From CAXNKH01 sp049296795 (GTDB lineage: Bacteria > Pseudomonadota > Gammaproteobacteria > Burkholderiales > Burkholderiaceae_C), in assembly GCA_049296795.1 (NCBI GenBank), contig JBAQTC010000011.1, positions 1 to 64,000 on the forward strand: DNA of 64,000 nucleotides, in the 5' to 3' direction. The notes under the pieces are model-generated. The model was not told the origin of the DNA and made no database searches. It worked only from the letters and a program-made list of their open reading frames with translations. The translations under genes and the position numbers were made by a program. Positions 51,320 through 63,141 of this stretch are shown piece after piece. Numbering within the stretch: the first letter of the stretch is position 1; each line of letters opens with the position of its first letter.

Positions 51320-51395
<76 letters not shown>

Positions 51396-51445
51396 CAAAC
51401 CTTGGCATGCCTTTGAAAACATTGCCTTCAATTCTTGAGCCTCGA

Positions 51446-51451
51446 ATTATA
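51446..51451 (-). promoter_or_regulatory. Candidate -10 box for the tRNA operon
   Basis: A perfect TATAAT lies on the minus strand, about 51 bases before the 5' end of tRNA-Ala and beyond the gltX stop. The -35 partner is weak (TTAGGA, about 16-17 bases upstream). Co-transcription with gltX is the alternative. Confidence 0.45.
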
Positions 51452-51460
51452 GCCTTAAAT

Positions 51461-52867
51461 CTAAACACTCCTAAGACGCGCGAGCACTTTATCTCTGGCC
51501 ATCAACGCCAACACCGCATCAACCGAGGGGGTCTGCGGCGTGCCGAGCACCAGAACACGCAGCGGCATGGCCAGTTGTGGCATTTTCAGACTGCAATCAC
51601 TCAATACCTGTTTGATCACAGCCGCCAGCGTCAGCCTGTCCCAGTCACAAACCGCCAACTTGTCAGCCAGCAGGCGCAGCGCGGGCTTGATGGCTTCGGT
51701 CACATGCTGACTGAGGTCTTCCGCCTTGGGGCTGATGTCGGCATAGAACACGGCAGCCCAGTCGGCCAATGCCACGATCGTGTCGCAGCGGTCTTTGAAC
51801 AAGCCGCATAAGCTCGGCAAACGATCATCGGCCTCAATGCCACGGCGCTGCAGTTGAGCCCGCACTAACGGCGCTAGCGCTTCATCGGTCATGGCCTTGA
51901 GGTGTTGGGCGTTGACCCAACGTAATTTGGCTTCATCGAACTGAGCAGCACTGCGGCCTAGGTGATCAAGATCGAACCACTGCAAAAATTGGTCGCGACT
52001 GAATATTTCATCATCACCATGACTCCAGCCCAGGCGTGCCAAGTAATTCACCATGGCATCGGGCAAATAGCCCTCGAGCGCATACTGCGTCACTGGTTTG
52101 GCGCCATTGCGCTTGCTCATTTTTTCTCCCTGCTCGTTGAGCACAGTAGGTAGATGGGCGTAGATTGGCGGCTGTTGCCCCAGGGCGTGAAAAATATTGA
52201 TCTGGCGTGGCGTGTTGTTGACGTGGTCATCGCCCCGAATCACATGGCTAATTGCCATATCGATATCGTCCACCACCACACAGAAGTTATAGGTCGGCGT
52301 GCCGATGGATTCGCCGTCGCGGGCTGGGCGCGCAATCACCAAGTCGTCAAGCTCATCGTTGCGGATTTCAATACGACCCTTGACTTTGTCGTCCCAAGCC
52401 ACTACTCCAGACTGTGGATTCCTGAAGCGCAAGACCGGCTGTACGCCTTCTGGAATCGGTGGCAGCGTCTTGCCGGGTTCAGGTCGCCAGGTACCGTCAT
52501 AGCGTGGTTTTTCCTTGGCTGCCATTTGCTTTTCACGCAACGCATCGAGCTCGGCGACAGCCATGTAACAGGGGTAAACCTGCCCGGCTTGTTGCAACTG
52601 CGCCACCACTTCCTTGTAGCGTTCCATGCGCTGCATTTGGTAGAACGGGCCTTCGTCGTAATTCAGCCCGAGCCAGGACATGCCTTCGATGATGACGTCC
52701 ACGGCGGCCTGGGTAGACCGATCGAGATCAGTGTCCTCAATGCGCAAAATGAAATCGCCGCCCGTGGAGCGTGCAAAAGCCCAGGGGTACAAGGCCGAGC
52801 GGATGTTGCCCAGGTGGATAAAACCCGTAGGCGATGGCGCGAAGCGGGTGCGGGTCCGGCCCGTCAT
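51461..52867 (-). CDS. gltX: Glutamyl-tRNA synthetase
   Basis: This 468-residue class I synthetase charges tRNA-Glu. It has the HIGH-type motif [19 protein letters not shown] and the KMSKS-type motif [13 protein letters not shown], with [13 protein letters not shown] and the C-terminal anticodon-binding helices. The ATG at 52867 overlaps the metZ stop (ATGA). It is directly followed by tRNA-Ala, tRNA-Glu and tRNA-Asp, so a shared transcript or linked control is possible. Confidence 0.97.
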   Translation of the reverse strand: MTGRTRTRFAPSPTGFIHLGNIRSALYPWAFARSTGGDFILRIEDTDLDRSTQAAVDVIIEGMSWLGLNYDEGPFYQMQRMERYKEVVAQLQQAGQVYPCYMAVAELDALREKQMAAKEKPRYDGTWRPEPGKTLPPIPEGVQPVLRFRNPQSGVVAWDDKVKGRIEIRNDELDDLVIARPARDGESIGTPTYNFCVVVDDIDMAISHVIRGDDHVNNTPRQINIFHALGQQPPIYAHLPTVLNEQGEKMSKRNGAKPVTQYALEGYLPDAMVNYLARLGWSHGDDEIFSRDQFLQWFDLDHLGRSAAQFDEAKLRWVNAQHLKAMTDEALAPLVRAQLQRRGIEADDRLPSLCGLFKDRCDTIVALADWAAVFYADISPKAEDLSQHVTEAIKPALRLLADKLAVCDWDRLTLAAVIKQVLSDCSLKMPQLAMPLRVLVLGTPQTPSVDAVLALMARDKVLARLRSV

Positions 52868-54078
52868 GCCAGGGTATCCAATCCCCGTGCGAGATCGGCT
52901 TTCAGATCCGTCAGATGCTCCAGACCCACGGCGACCCGGATCAAGCCCTGCCCGATGCCAGCGGCAAGTCGTTGCTCTTCACTCAAACGTCCGTGCGAGG
53001 TACTCGACGGGTGGGTAATGGTAGTTTTGGTGTCGCCCAGATTAGCGGTGATTGACATAACCCGGGTGCTGTCAATCACATGAAACGCGTGCTTGCGCTT
53101 TTGCTGAGGTTCAAGACCCACCACGTCAAACGAAACCACCGCGCCACCCGCGCCGGATTGCTGCCGCATTGCCAACTCATGTTGCGGATGCGATTTCAAA
53201 CCGGGGTAGTACACCCGTGACACGTTGGGCTGCTGCTCCAGCCAGCTGGCCAACTCCAATGCCGCAGCGCATTGCGCCTGCATCCTTATCGTCAAAGTCT
53301 CCAGCCCCTTGAGCACAACCCAGGCGTTAAAAGGCGACAAACTCATGCCGGCACTGCGCATCACAGGCATGAATTTTTCATCAATCAATTTTTTGGAACA
53401 ACAAATCGCCCCGGCAATAACACGCCCTTGACCATCGAGGTACTTGGTGCCCGAATGAATAATGAGGTCGGCACCGAGCTTGGCGGGCTGCTGCAGGGCC
53501 GGTGAGCAAAAACAATTGTCCAGCGCCAGCAAAGCGCCCGCTGCATGCGCCACCTCGGCCAGCGCAGGTATGTCGCAAATCTCGGTCAGGGGATTGGTCG
53601 GGGTTTCTGCGAACAACAAGCGGGTATTGGGCCGAATGGCCGAGCGCCACTGAGCCACATCGGTTTGCGAAACAAACGTGGTCTGCACGCCAAATTTTCC
53701 GAACTCGCTGCCCAGCAGCTTAATGGTCGAGCCAAATACCGATTGCGAACAAATCACATGGTCACCCGCTTTGAGCAAGCCCATGCACAGCAACAAAATA
53801 GCCGACATGCCGCTGGATGTGGCAATACAGGCTTCGGTTCCTTCCAGCGCAGCGAGCCGCTGCTCCATGCTGGCGACGGTAGGGTTGGTAAAGCGCGAAT
53901 AAATGTAGCCATCTTCTTCGCCGGCAAAACGGCGCGCGGCAGTGGCCGCATCGGGCTGAACAAAGCTACTGGTCAGGTACAAGGCCTCGGAGTTTTCCCC
54001 GTGCTGGCTCTTGGCCTCGGCCGTGCGAACGGCCAGCGTGTCGAGGTGCAGGTCGGGCGGTAATTTAGATGCACTCAT
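52864..54078 (-). CDS. metZ: O-succinylhomoserine sulfhydrylase
   Basis: This 404-residue PLP enzyme makes homocysteine from O-succinylhomoserine and sulfide. It belongs to the Cys/Met gamma-family: [44 protein letters not shown] and the PLP lysine in [13 protein letters not shown]. It follows purF with an ATGA overlap and runs into gltX with another, as is usual in this bacterial order. Its start is ATG 54078. Confidence 0.95.
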   Translation of the reverse strand: MSASKLPPDLHLDTLAVRTAEAKSQHGENSEALYLTSSFVQPDAATAARRFAGEEDGYIYSRFTNPTVASMEQRLAALEGTEACIATSSGMSAILLLCMGLLKAGDHVICSQSVFGSTIKLLGSEFGKFGVQTTFVSQTDVAQWRSAIRPNTRLLFAETPTNPLTEICDIPALAEVAHAAGALLALDNCFCSPALQQPAKLGADLIIHSGTKYLDGQGRVIAGAICCSKKLIDEKFMPVMRSAGMSLSPFNAWVVLKGLETLTIRMQAQCAAALELASWLEQQPNVSRVYYPGLKSHPQHELAMRQQSGAGGAVVSFDVVGLEPQQKRKHAFHVIDSTRVMSITANLGDTKTTITHPSSTSHGRLSEEQRLAAGIGQGLIRVAVGLEHLTDLKADLARGLDTLA

Positions 54079-55580
54079 GCAGACTCCATGGGATTGGGCA
54101 AGGCCAAGCGGGAATGGTCTTCGCTGCCTTCTTCGCTGGATCCTCGATTGGCATTGAGCCGGTCGATACTGTCGGCCGTGATGTCGCCCGTCACATAAAT
54201 ACCGTCAAAACACGAAGCGTCAAACCCATTGAGCTGGGTGTTGATACTTCCAATGGCTTTTTTCATTCCTTCAATATCCTGGTAAATCAGGGCGTCGCAG
54301 CCAATGGTTTCCCGGATTTGCTCGACCGTGCAATTGTGCGCAACCAGTTCGCTGCTGGTGGGCATGTCAATGCCATAGACATTGGGGTAACGCACCGGTG
54401 GGGCGGCACTGGCCAGATAAACTTTGCGCGCACCGGCTTCACGCGCCATTTGCACAATTTCGCGACTGGTCGTCCCACGAACAATCGAATCATCGACCAG
54501 CAACACATTGCGGCCTTTGAATTCGCTACCTATGACATTGAGTTTTTGACGAACCGATTTCTTGCGAACCCCTTGGCCGGGCATGATGAAAGTGCGTCCA
54601 ACGTAGCGGTTTTTCACAAAACCTTCGCGGTAGGGCAAGCCCAACAAATGCGCCAATTGGGTCGCGCTCGGGCGGCTTGATTCCGGAATCGGAATCACCA
54701 CATCAATTTCGTTGGGTGGCACAGTAGAGATCACCCGCTTGGCCAGTGCTTCGCCCAAGTTGAGTCGGGCTTGATAAACCGAAATGCCGTCCATCACCGA
54801 ATCAGGACGGGCCAGATAGACATATTCAAAAATGCAAGGGTTGAGCGTTGCACCTTCAGCACATTGCTGGGCGTGAACCTTCCCCTGCAAATCAATGAAC
54901 ACAGCTTCGCCTGGATCGATGTTTCGCTCCAATTGGTGACCAGTCCCTTCCAGCGAGACTGATTCACTGGCCAGCATCACCGTGTCTTTACCACGCCCCA
55001 TGCACAAAGGGCGAATCCCAAACGGATCGCGAAATGCCAGCACCCCATGACCGGCAATCAGGGCAATAACGGCATACGAACCCTTGATTCGCTTGTGCAC
55101 ATTACGCACGGCGGCAAACACATCGGCGCTTTGCAAAGCCAGACCCCGGGTGGTTTTTTCCAGTTCGTGCGCCAGTACATTGAGCAAGACTTCCGAGTCA
55201 CTCTCGGTGTTGATGTGACGATGGTCGGTATTGAACAACTCGGCCTTCAGCGCATGGGCATTGGTCAAATTGCCGTTGTGCACCAACACGATGCCAAAAG
55301 GTGCATTCACGTAAAAAGGCTGGGCCTCTTCTTCACTGAATGCATTACCGGCGGTCGGATACCGGACTTGGCCCAAGCCGCAGTTACCCGGCAAGGCCCG
55401 CATATTGCGAGTTCGAAACACATCGCGCACCATGCCTTTGGCTTTGTGCATAAAGAACTTGCGTTCTTGCTGGGTCACGATGCCCGCCGCATCCTGCCCC
55501 CGGTGCTGCAGCAACAGCAAAGCATCATAGATCAGTTGATTCACAGGTGCGTTACTGACAACGCCGACGATTCCACACAT
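54075..55580 (-). CDS. purF: Amidophosphoribosyltransferase
   Basis: This 501-residue enzyme starts purine synthesis by making phosphoribosylamine from PRPP and glutamine. Cys2 (MCGIVGVVS) is the N-terminal nucleophile of the glutaminase domain. The PRPP-binding motif VLLVDDSIVRGTTSREIV is in the second half. Length and domain order are normal. It lies between cvpA and metZ in a purF operon typical of this group. Confidence 0.97.
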   Translation of the reverse strand: MCGIVGVVSNAPVNQLIYDALLLLQHRGQDAAGIVTQQERKFFMHKAKGMVRDVFRTRNMRALPGNCGLGQVRYPTAGNAFSEEEAQPFYVNAPFGIVLVHNGNLTNAHALKAELFNTDHRHINTESDSEVLLNVLAHELEKTTRGLALQSADVFAAVRNVHKRIKGSYAVIALIAGHGVLAFRDPFGIRPLCMGRGKDTVMLASESVSLEGTGHQLERNIDPGEAVFIDLQGKVHAQQCAEGATLNPCIFEYVYLARPDSVMDGISVYQARLNLGEALAKRVISTVPPNEIDVVIPIPESSRPSATQLAHLLGLPYREGFVKNRYVGRTFIMPGQGVRKKSVRQKLNVIGSEFKGRNVLLVDDSIVRGTTSREIVQMAREAGARKVYLASAAPPVRYPNVYGIDMPTSSELVAHNCTVEQIRETIGCDALIYQDIEGMKKAIGSINTQLNGFDASCFDGIYVTGDITADSIDRLNANRGSSEEGSEDHSRLALPNPMESA

Positions 55581-55634
55581 AGTTCTGTCCAGTTGAGTGA
55601 GGTCAGCGCAATCACTGCGGCTAGACCTGCGCTT

Positions 55635-56120
55635 TTAAGGTAAATATTTTCCAAATTCTTCGGGCAACACGGGCTTCAATCCCTTGAGTGCGGTAACGGT
55701 CACACCGGCCCCGTATGACTCCTGCCACCAAGGGTTGGACTTCAAGGGTGTCATCTCCATCACCACGGTGCAGGCCAACAACAAAATAATGCCACGTACC
55801 AGTCCAAACAGCGTTCCCATGGCCCGATCAGCCGGCCTCAAACCCACGGCTTTAATCAACAACTTAATTAGCCACGCAACCAGGCCTCCGGCGAACACTG
55901 TGGCGACAAAAACCACTAAAAATCCCGCCACGTAACGAATCACTTCGGCCGCACCCGACATCGGCAAGCGTTGCGCCACGTCCGGACCCAACCATTGGGC
56001 CAAGATGAAAGCAGCAATCCAACTCAGCACCGAGAGCAGTTCAAACACCAAACCCCTCCACGTACCAAGCGCCATGGAGAGCGCCAACAAAGCCAAAAAA
56101 ATCCAATCCAATACAGGCAT
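55635..56120 (-). CDS. cvpA: CvpA-family membrane protein
   Basis: This 161-residue protein has four membrane segments (DWIFLALLALSMALGTWRGLVFE, VIRYVAGFLVVFVATVFAGGLVAWLI) with the glycine-rich start of the CvpA/colicin V production family. It is always found next to purF, and its function is linked to envelope or membrane homeostasis. Gene spacing is 54 bases before purF. Confidence 0.9.
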   Translation of the reverse strand: MPVLDWIFLALLALSMALGTWRGLVFELLSVLSWIAAFILAQWLGPDVAQRLPMSGAAEVIRYVAGFLVVFVATVFAGGLVAWLIKLLIKAVGLRPADRAMGTLFGLVRGIILLLACTVVMEMTPLKSNPWWQESYGAGVTVTALKGLKPVLPEEFGKYLP

Positions 56121-56133
56121 CTAGGGTGCGCGG

Positions 56134-56841
56134 TTACAGCGTCAAAATCGTGACCGGCAAATCAAGTTTTTTGATTTTTTCAGCCACTTTCCCCACTTCA
56201 GATTTGTCACTAAACGGGCCCACCCTGACCCTGGTGCGCTCTCCATCCTTGGTTTGCACAACCTGGGCATAGGTTTTGAATCCCGCTTTTTCCAGCTTCA
56301 TTCGAGTTTCATTGGCCCGAGCCGGGTCAGAAAAAGCGCCGACTTGAACCACGAAACGGGCTTCGGTCGCGCTCTTGTTTTCCTCGGACTTGCTGTCCTG
56401 GGCCGAGCGCTCCGCCGGCTTGGGCGCGACCGCGGCCGCTTGAACTGCGGCGACGGCTGGCGCCACGGTAGTGGCCTTGGCCGAAGAAGCTGAGAGAATT
56501 GTTTCGGCGCCGGGGCCGGTTGCAGTCGGTGCTGCCAGCGCCGGTGTTACGACCGGTGCCGCCGCAGGGGTGGCAGCCGCTACAGGTGTGGCCGCAACCG
56601 ACACAAGCGGCACAGCCAGTGGCTTGGTTTTGTTTTTATCGGGAATGTCAATCGGAATGTCGATAGCAATCGGCCGCGGCTGGTGATCAAACACCAGGGG
56701 GACTCCGATCACACCCAGACTAACCAGCACGGCAGCACCCAGCAGTCGGTGCTTGGCGCGCTTGCGAATATCCTCAATGCTCTCTGACGCAACAACGGTG
56801 GCTTGGTCATCCCCACCTTTACGAATTTTAAAAAAGGCCAT
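56134..56841 (-). CDS. SPOR-domain cell-division/envelope protein (DedD-like)
   Basis: This 235-residue protein has a short cytoplasmic N-terminus, a membrane helix (LLGAAVLVSLGVIGVPLVF, about residues 33-51) and a long Ala/Val/Pro-rich linker. Its C-terminal SPOR domain reads FVVQVGAFSDPARANETRMKLEKAGFKTYAQVVQTKDGERTRVRVGPF. SPOR domains bind denuded septal peptidoglycan. It lies between folC and cvpA, as dedD does in many genomes. Confidence 0.9.
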   Translation of the reverse strand: MAFFKIRKGGDDQATVVASESIEDIRKRAKHRLLGAAVLVSLGVIGVPLVFDHQPRPIAIDIPIDIPDKNKTKPLAVPLVSVAATPVAAATPAAAPVVTPALAAPTATGPGAETILSASSAKATTVAPAVAAVQAAAVAPKPAERSAQDSKSEENKSATEARFVVQVGAFSDPARANETRMKLEKAGFKTYAQVVQTKDGERTRVRVGPFSDKSEVGKVAEKIKKLDLPVTILTL

Positions 56842-56850
56842 GGTGCGAGC

Positions 56851-58155
56851 TCAGGGGTTGATGTGTTGGGCTTGAAGGCGTGGTACGCCCTCCTTCAAAA
56901 CGCCACCCACCGTGTAGAACGATCCGAATACTACGATTCTATCAGCGGGGTCTGCCGCCTGGACAGCTGCCTGCAACGCTTGCATGGGCTCCGTAAAAGT
57001 CCGGGTTGACGACTTGCTGCGGGGATTTTGATCGTTCCAAAGCCGCTGAAGCTGCAGGGATTTTTCAGCGCGTGGCGTCGGCAAATCCGTGAAATACCAG
57101 TGGTCAACCAAGGGGGAAATGCGTTCCAGCATGAGCCGCATGTCTTTGTCGGCCATGGCGCCGAAGACGGCGTGGGTCGCAGGGAAATAGCCCATGGCAT
57201 CCAGATTGGCCGCCAGCGCCGCCACCGAATGCGGGTTATGTGCCACATCGAGTACCAAACTGGGCTGACCCGGAACAATCTGAAACCGCCCGGGTAATTC
57301 AACAAAAGACAGACCGTTGCGAATCGCTTGGGCCGTCACGGGCAGCCGTTCGCGCAGCGCCGTCAGTGCAGCCAGCACTCCCGCAGCATTGATCAGTTGA
57401 TTGGCGCCACGCAAAGCCGGGTAGGCCAAGCCGCTGTAACGCCGGCCCCGACCGGCCCAACCCCACTGCTGTTTGTCGCCCTCGACGTTGAAGTCGCGCC
57501 CTAGTCGCCACAAATCGGCGCCGATCTCGACAGCGCAGTCCAGTACCGATTGCGGCGGCATAGGGTCACACAACACCACCGGCCGTGCGGGGCGCATGAT
57601 GCCGGCTTTTTCTCGGCCAATTTGCTCGCGGTCGGTCCCCAGAAATTCCATGTGATCCAGGTCTATGCTGGTGATTACCGCACAATCCGCGTCGATCACA
57701 TTGACCGCATCAAGCCGACCGCCCAAACCGACCTCGAGAATGGCCACATCGAGTTGAGCTCTGGCCATCAGATCGAGAATCGCCAGCGTGGTGAACTCGA
57801 AATAACTCAGTGACAGCGCTCCCCTGGCCTGCTCAACCCGGGCAAAAGCCTCGGTCAATTCGCCCGCAGCAATCGCTTCGCCCTGCAGTCGCAAGCGCTC
57901 CTCGAACCGAACCAAATGGGGCGAAGTGAAAACACCGCAGCGGTAACCGGCCTGCTGGAGAATGGACTCCAGCATGGCGCAGGTCGATCCTTTTCCATTG
58001 GTTCCAGCCACCGTGATGACCGGACATTCAAAGCGAATGCCCATGGTCTGCGCCAGGGTCTTCACGCGCTCCAGGCCCATGTCAATGGTCTTGGGATGGA
58101 GTTGCTCGATATAGCCCAGCCAGTCCTGCAAGCTGGATAAGTTTTGTTGGGTCAT
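56851..58155 (-). CDS. folC: Bifunctional folylpolyglutamate/dihydrofolate synthase
   Basis: This 434-residue Mur-ligase-fold enzyme adds glutamate to folates. The P-loop TVAGTNGKGSTCAMLESIL, FTSPHLVRFEERL, the metal site VGLGGRLDAVNVI and the C-terminal AHNPHSVAAL are typical. Start ATG 58155 divides it from the plus-strand gene at 58187 by 31 bases, a short divergent promoter region. Confidence 0.95.
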   Translation of the reverse strand: MTQQNLSSLQDWLGYIEQLHPKTIDMGLERVKTLAQTMGIRFECPVITVAGTNGKGSTCAMLESILQQAGYRCGVFTSPHLVRFEERLRLQGEAIAAGELTEAFARVEQARGALSLSYFEFTTLAILDLMARAQLDVAILEVGLGGRLDAVNVIDADCAVITSIDLDHMEFLGTDREQIGREKAGIMRPARPVVLCDPMPPQSVLDCAVEIGADLWRLGRDFNVEGDKQQWGWAGRGRRYSGLAYPALRGANQLINAAGVLAALTALRERLPVTAQAIRNGLSFVELPGRFQIVPGQPSLVLDVAHNPHSVAALAANLDAMGYFPATHAVFGAMADKDMRLMLERISPLVDHWYFTDLPTPRAEKSLQLQRLWNDQNPRSKSSTRTFTEPMQALQAAVQAADPADRIVVFGSFYTVGGVLKEGVPRLQAQHINP

Positions 58156-58186
58156 AGGGGCGTGATTGTCGCCCTAAAATCAAACC

Positions 58187-58540
58187 ATGATCATTCTGTA
58201 CGGCATCCCCAACTGCGACACTGTCAAGAATTCTCGTGCTTGGTTTGAGGCGCGCGGCGTGAACTGTCAGTTCCACGATTTCAAAAAACTAGGCGTCCCC
58301 GAAGCAGCCATCGCCAGCTGGATCAAGACCCTGGGCTGGGAAGCTCTGATCAACAAAAAGGGAACAACTTGGCGCAAGCTCGACGCCAAGACCCAGGCCG
58401 GCGTGACCTGCGCTGCCAGCGCTACGGCCCTGATGCTAGCCCACCCCAGTGTGATCAAAAGGCCGGTGGTGGTGGGCGCAACCGGCATCAGTGTGGGCTA
58501 TTCAGCGCAGGCTTTTGAATCCTTGCTCGATCAGCCCTAA
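58187..58540 (+). CDS. YffB-like ArsC/Spx-family protein
   Basis: This 117-residue thioredoxin-fold protein belongs to the ArsC/Spx/YffB family: MIILYGIPNCDTVKNSRAWFE, with Cys10 of the CxxxR-like active site, HDFKKLGVP and RPVVVGATGISVGYSAQAFE. Homologues act as glutathione-dependent reductases. Arsenate reduction is not implied, as YffB lacks the arsenate-specific Arg set. It precedes ppnP and argG on the same strand. Confidence 0.9.
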   Translation: MIILYGIPNCDTVKNSRAWFEARGVNCQFHDFKKLGVPEAAIASWIKTLGWEALINKKGTTWRKLDAKTQAGVTCAASATALMLAHPSVIKRPVVVGATGISVGYSAQAFESLLDQP

Positions 58541-58588
58541 GGAAGGTCGGCCCGGAACTGACACGGAAGGGCCTTAAAATCCCTGCCC

Positions 58589-60282
<1,694 letters not shown>

Positions 60283-60327
60283 AGCTGATGTCGGCTTGTG
60301 CTCCCTGCTGGGGCAGCTAGAAAAAAC

Positions 60328-61383
60328 TCAGACCACCACCGGTTCGGGTTCCAGCACGATGCCAAAGCGCTCATAGACGCTGGTCTGAATCGCTTTGGCC
60401 AGGGTCATGACTTCGCCCCCGGTGGCAGCTTGCTCGCCAATGCCCCGGTTCACCAGCACCAGCGCCTGTTTTTCATAGACACCGGCCAGCCCAATGGACT
60501 TGCCGCGCCAACCACAAGCGTCAATTAGCCAGCCGGCGGCCAGTTTAATGCTGCCATTGGCCAGCGGGTAGTGAACGATCTTGGGGTCGCGGGCGATGAT
60601 GTCGGCGCATTGCTCGGGACTCACCGTCGGATTTTTAAAGAAACTTCCAGCATTGCCAATTACTGCCGGGTCGGGCAATTTGGCACGGCGAATGTCACAC
60701 ACCCACTGGTAAATAGCTTGGGCGCTGGCCTGATCCTGACCCGATTCCAGCCATTTTTTCTCCAAATCCTGATAGCTCAACACCGGTCGCCAGGCTTTGG
60801 GCAGGCGAACGCGCACCCGGGTAATCAAAACCCGACCGGCCAAGCCCAGGCCACGGCCACGGCCCGCCCCCCCCTGCTTGAACACCGAATCGCGGTAGCC
60901 AAAAGCACATTGGCTGTGGTTCATGCTCAACAGTTGCCCGGTTTGCAAATCCACAGCGTCCAAGGAATCAAAAACATCTTGCAGCTCAATCCCGTAAGCG
61001 CCAATGTTCTGAACCGGCGCTGCGCCCACCGTGCCGGGAATCAGCGCCAGATTTTCCAGCCCCGGATAACCCTGGTCCAAGGTCCAACGCACGAAATCGT
61101 GCCAGTTCTCACCGGCTTCGGCCTCGACAATCCAATGTCCAGGCTGATCCTCAAGCAAGCGACGCCCCATCAGTTCGACTTTCAGAACCACGGATTTAAC
61201 GTCGCCCGTCAGAATGATGTTGCTGCCACCACCGAGGATGAATTTAGGCTGAGGACCGAGTTGCAGGTCTTGCAGCAATTGTTCAACATCGGCTTGGCTG
61301 CGCAAGCGCACCAGGGTATGGGCCTTGGCAACGATATGAAAGCTGTTGCAAGCCTGCAGGGGAACGTTTTTCTCGACTAACAT
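60328..61383 (-). CDS. murB: UDP-N-acetylenolpyruvoylglucosamine reductase
   Basis: This 351-residue FAD enzyme makes UDP-MurNAc for peptidoglycan. The FAD-binding segment [12 protein letters not shown] and [25 protein letters not shown] are typical, and the catalytic Ser and Glu lie in [10 protein letters not shown] and the C-terminal region. Its ATG at 61383 stands 41 bases from the yajQ ATG in a very short divergent region. Confidence 0.95.
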   Translation of the reverse strand: MLVEKNVPLQACNSFHIVAKAHTLVRLRSQADVEQLLQDLQLGPQPKFILGGGSNIILTGDVKSVVLKVELMGRRLLEDQPGHWIVEAEAGENWHDFVRWTLDQGYPGLENLALIPGTVGAAPVQNIGAYGIELQDVFDSLDAVDLQTGQLLSMNHSQCAFGYRDSVFKQGGAGRGRGLGLAGRVLITRVRVRLPKAWRPVLSYQDLEKKWLESGQDQASAQAIYQWVCDIRRAKLPDPAVIGNAGSFFKNPTVSPEQCADIIARDPKIVHYPLANGSIKLAAGWLIDACGWRGKSIGLAGVYEKQALVLVNRGIGEQAATGGEVMTLAKAIQTSVYERFGIVLEPEPVVV

Positions 61384-61424
61384 TGGCCCAATTCTCTCAC
61401 CTGCCTTGTTTTCCGGAATTTGCC

Positions 61425-61910
61425 ATGCCCTCTTTTGATACTGTTTGCGAAGCCAATCTGCCCAAAGTGAAAAATGGGGTGGACAACACCGCCAAGGAAA
61501 TCGCCACTCGTTTTGATTTCAAAGGAACGGCTGCCGCGATTGAAATCAAGGACAAAGAAATCACCCTGATCGGTGATGCGGAGTTCCAGCTGTCGCAAGT
61601 CGAAGATATTCTGCGCAACAAATTGACCAAGCAAGAAGTCGATGTGCGTTTTCTGGACAAGGGCGATGTTAAAAAAATCGGTGGCGACAAAGTCAAGCAG
61701 GTGATCAAGGTACGCAACGGCATTGAGGTCGAGGTATCCAAGAAAATTCAGCGCTTGATCAAAGACAGCAAACTCAAAGTGCAGGCCTCGATTCAAGGTG
61801 ACGCGGTACGCATTAACGGCACTAAACGCGACGATTTGCAAGCCGCCATGGCGCTGATCCGCAAAGACATCGCCGACCTGCCCTTGAGCTTCAATAATTT
61901 CAGAGACTGA
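61425..61910 (+). CDS. yajQ: YajQ-family cyclic-di-GMP/nucleotide-binding protein
   Basis: This 161-residue protein has two ferredoxin-like halves ([57 protein letters not shown]). YajQ binds nucleotides, and its Xanthomonas homologue is a c-di-GMP effector. The ATG at 61425 gives the conserved N-terminus; an upstream start at 61383 would overlap murB. Confidence 0.93.
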   Translation: MPSFDTVCEANLPKVKNGVDNTAKEIATRFDFKGTAAAIEIKDKEITLIGDAEFQLSQVEDILRNKLTKQEVDVRFLDKGDVKKIGGDKVKQVIKVRNGIEVEVSKKIQRLIKDSKLKVQASIQGDAVRINGTKRDDLQAAMALIRKDIADLPLSFNNFRD

Positions 61911-61990
61911 ACTGGTTAATTGGGGTTAGGTTTCAATTTTTTGAAGTCACCCCCCAATAGCGCTCGCAGGTGATGGCGAGGGCCGGTGGG

Positions 61991-62485
61991 AAGGACAGCC
62001 ACGCTGCCCGTCTAGCGCGAGATGCTGACGTAAAACAATACCCATCCTTTGCGCTCGCAAGTGTTGGTGGAGGCCGGTGGATTGGTTGCCCGTTCTCCAG
62101 TCCAGGCTCGCAGGCTACTGCGGATTTGTTCAAAAGGTCCTGCGTCAACACCATGCTCGGGACACGAGCTGTGGAGCAACCGCGAATCGGCCCTGCGCCC
62201 GGACACCCGCACCGCCGACCCGATCAGAAGTGCTTGCTCGGCACAATGAATTACCAATTCTCCAAAGCCAGAGCGCAAAGACGAACCGAGGCGGGTGGTG
62301 GGGCTGGCAGGCGCAGGCTCGATTTGCGGTTGCCACAGGGCTTGAGTGCCAACAACGTCGTTGACGAAAATTCGCTTAAGTCCCAGAAGCAGTTGCCCGC
62401 GAGCTGAGCCGGAGAAGGACAGCCACGCCGCCCGCCTAGCGGGAGGTGTTGGCGTGAAACTGCACCCTCCCTTTGCGCGCGCACC
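61991..62485. repeat. Imperfect direct repeat in a 575-base non-coding interval
   Basis: AAGGACAGCCACGC opens both copies, at 61991-62061 and 62415-62485. Copy 1 continues TGCCCGTCTAGCGCGAGATG and copy 2 CGCCCGCCTAGCGGGAGGTG; both then share a TTTGCGC word. Over about 70 bases they are clearly related, about 424 bases apart. Neither copy codes for a recognisable protein. The interval 61911-62485 between yajQ and plsY has no other gene, and the sequence between the copies is GC-rich with no family match by eye. It may be a mobile or REP-like element. Confidence 0.55.
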
Positions 62486-63121
62486 CTACGGCGTTTTGCC
62501 CAGTCTTGTTTCTGTTCCCTTGATCAGGCGGGTAATGTTGGGGCCGTGGCGACCGATCAGCAACATGGACATCAGGCACAGCGCCAGCAAAATACTTTTA
62601 TCCAGGTACCAGGCCAGGCCATCACCAAAAACATAGTAAACAGGAGCAAACACCGCTGCCACCAGCGAGGCCAGCGATGAATAGCGGGAAAAGTACGCAA
62701 TGATCAGCCAGCTCAGCAAGCAGGCCAGTCCCAGAATCCAGTTTACGCCCAGCAAAACCCCCAGCGCAGTGGCCACGCCTTTGCCGCCTTGAAAGCGGAA
62801 ATAAACCGGGAACACATGGCCCAAGAAAGCCGCCAGCGCCGCCAGTGCCAGCGTCCCCTCAGCCAGCCCGTAAGCCTTGCCATAGTACTGAACCAAGAAC
62901 ACCGGCAACCAGCCCTTGACGGCATCAAGCAGCAGGGTCGCCATTGCCGCCAGTTTGCTACCCGAACGCAGCACATTGGTGGCGCCTGGGTTCTTGCTGC
63001 CATAGCTGCGCGGGTCGCTTAAGCCCATGCACCGGCTCACGATCACCGCAAACGACAACGAGCCCATCAGGTAGGCCGCCAAAATCGCCATCAGGGGATA
63101 CAGGATTTGAATGGATTCCAA
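62486..63121 (-). CDS. plsY: Glycerol-3-phosphate acyltransferase PlsY
   Basis: This 211-residue membrane enzyme acylates glycerol 3-phosphate from acyl-phosphate in phospholipid synthesis. Five membrane segments and the family motifs are visible: [55 protein letters not shown]. The TTG at 63121 is chosen because GAGGAG lies seven bases upstream; the alternative GTG at 63145 overlaps the aldo/keto reductase stop as GTGA but lacks a ribosome site. Confidence 0.9.
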   Translation of the reverse strand: MESIQILYPLMAILAAYLMGSLSFAVIVSRCMGLSDPRSYGSKNPGATNVLRSGSKLAAMATLLLDAVKGWLPVFLVQYYGKAYGLAEGTLALAALAAFLGHVFPVYFRFQGGKGVATALGVLLGVNWILGLACLLSWLIIAYFSRYSSLASLVAAVFAPVYYVFGDGLAWYLDKSILLALCLMSMLLIGRHGPNITRLIKGTETRLGKTP

Positions 63122-63141
63122 CAGATTCTCCTCGCTTTGTA

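Noticed and set aside
62012..62407. Open frames of 88 to 145 codons in the yajQ-plsY gap
   Set aside because: They overlap each other on both strands, have no recognisable domain and cover the repeat; not called as genes.
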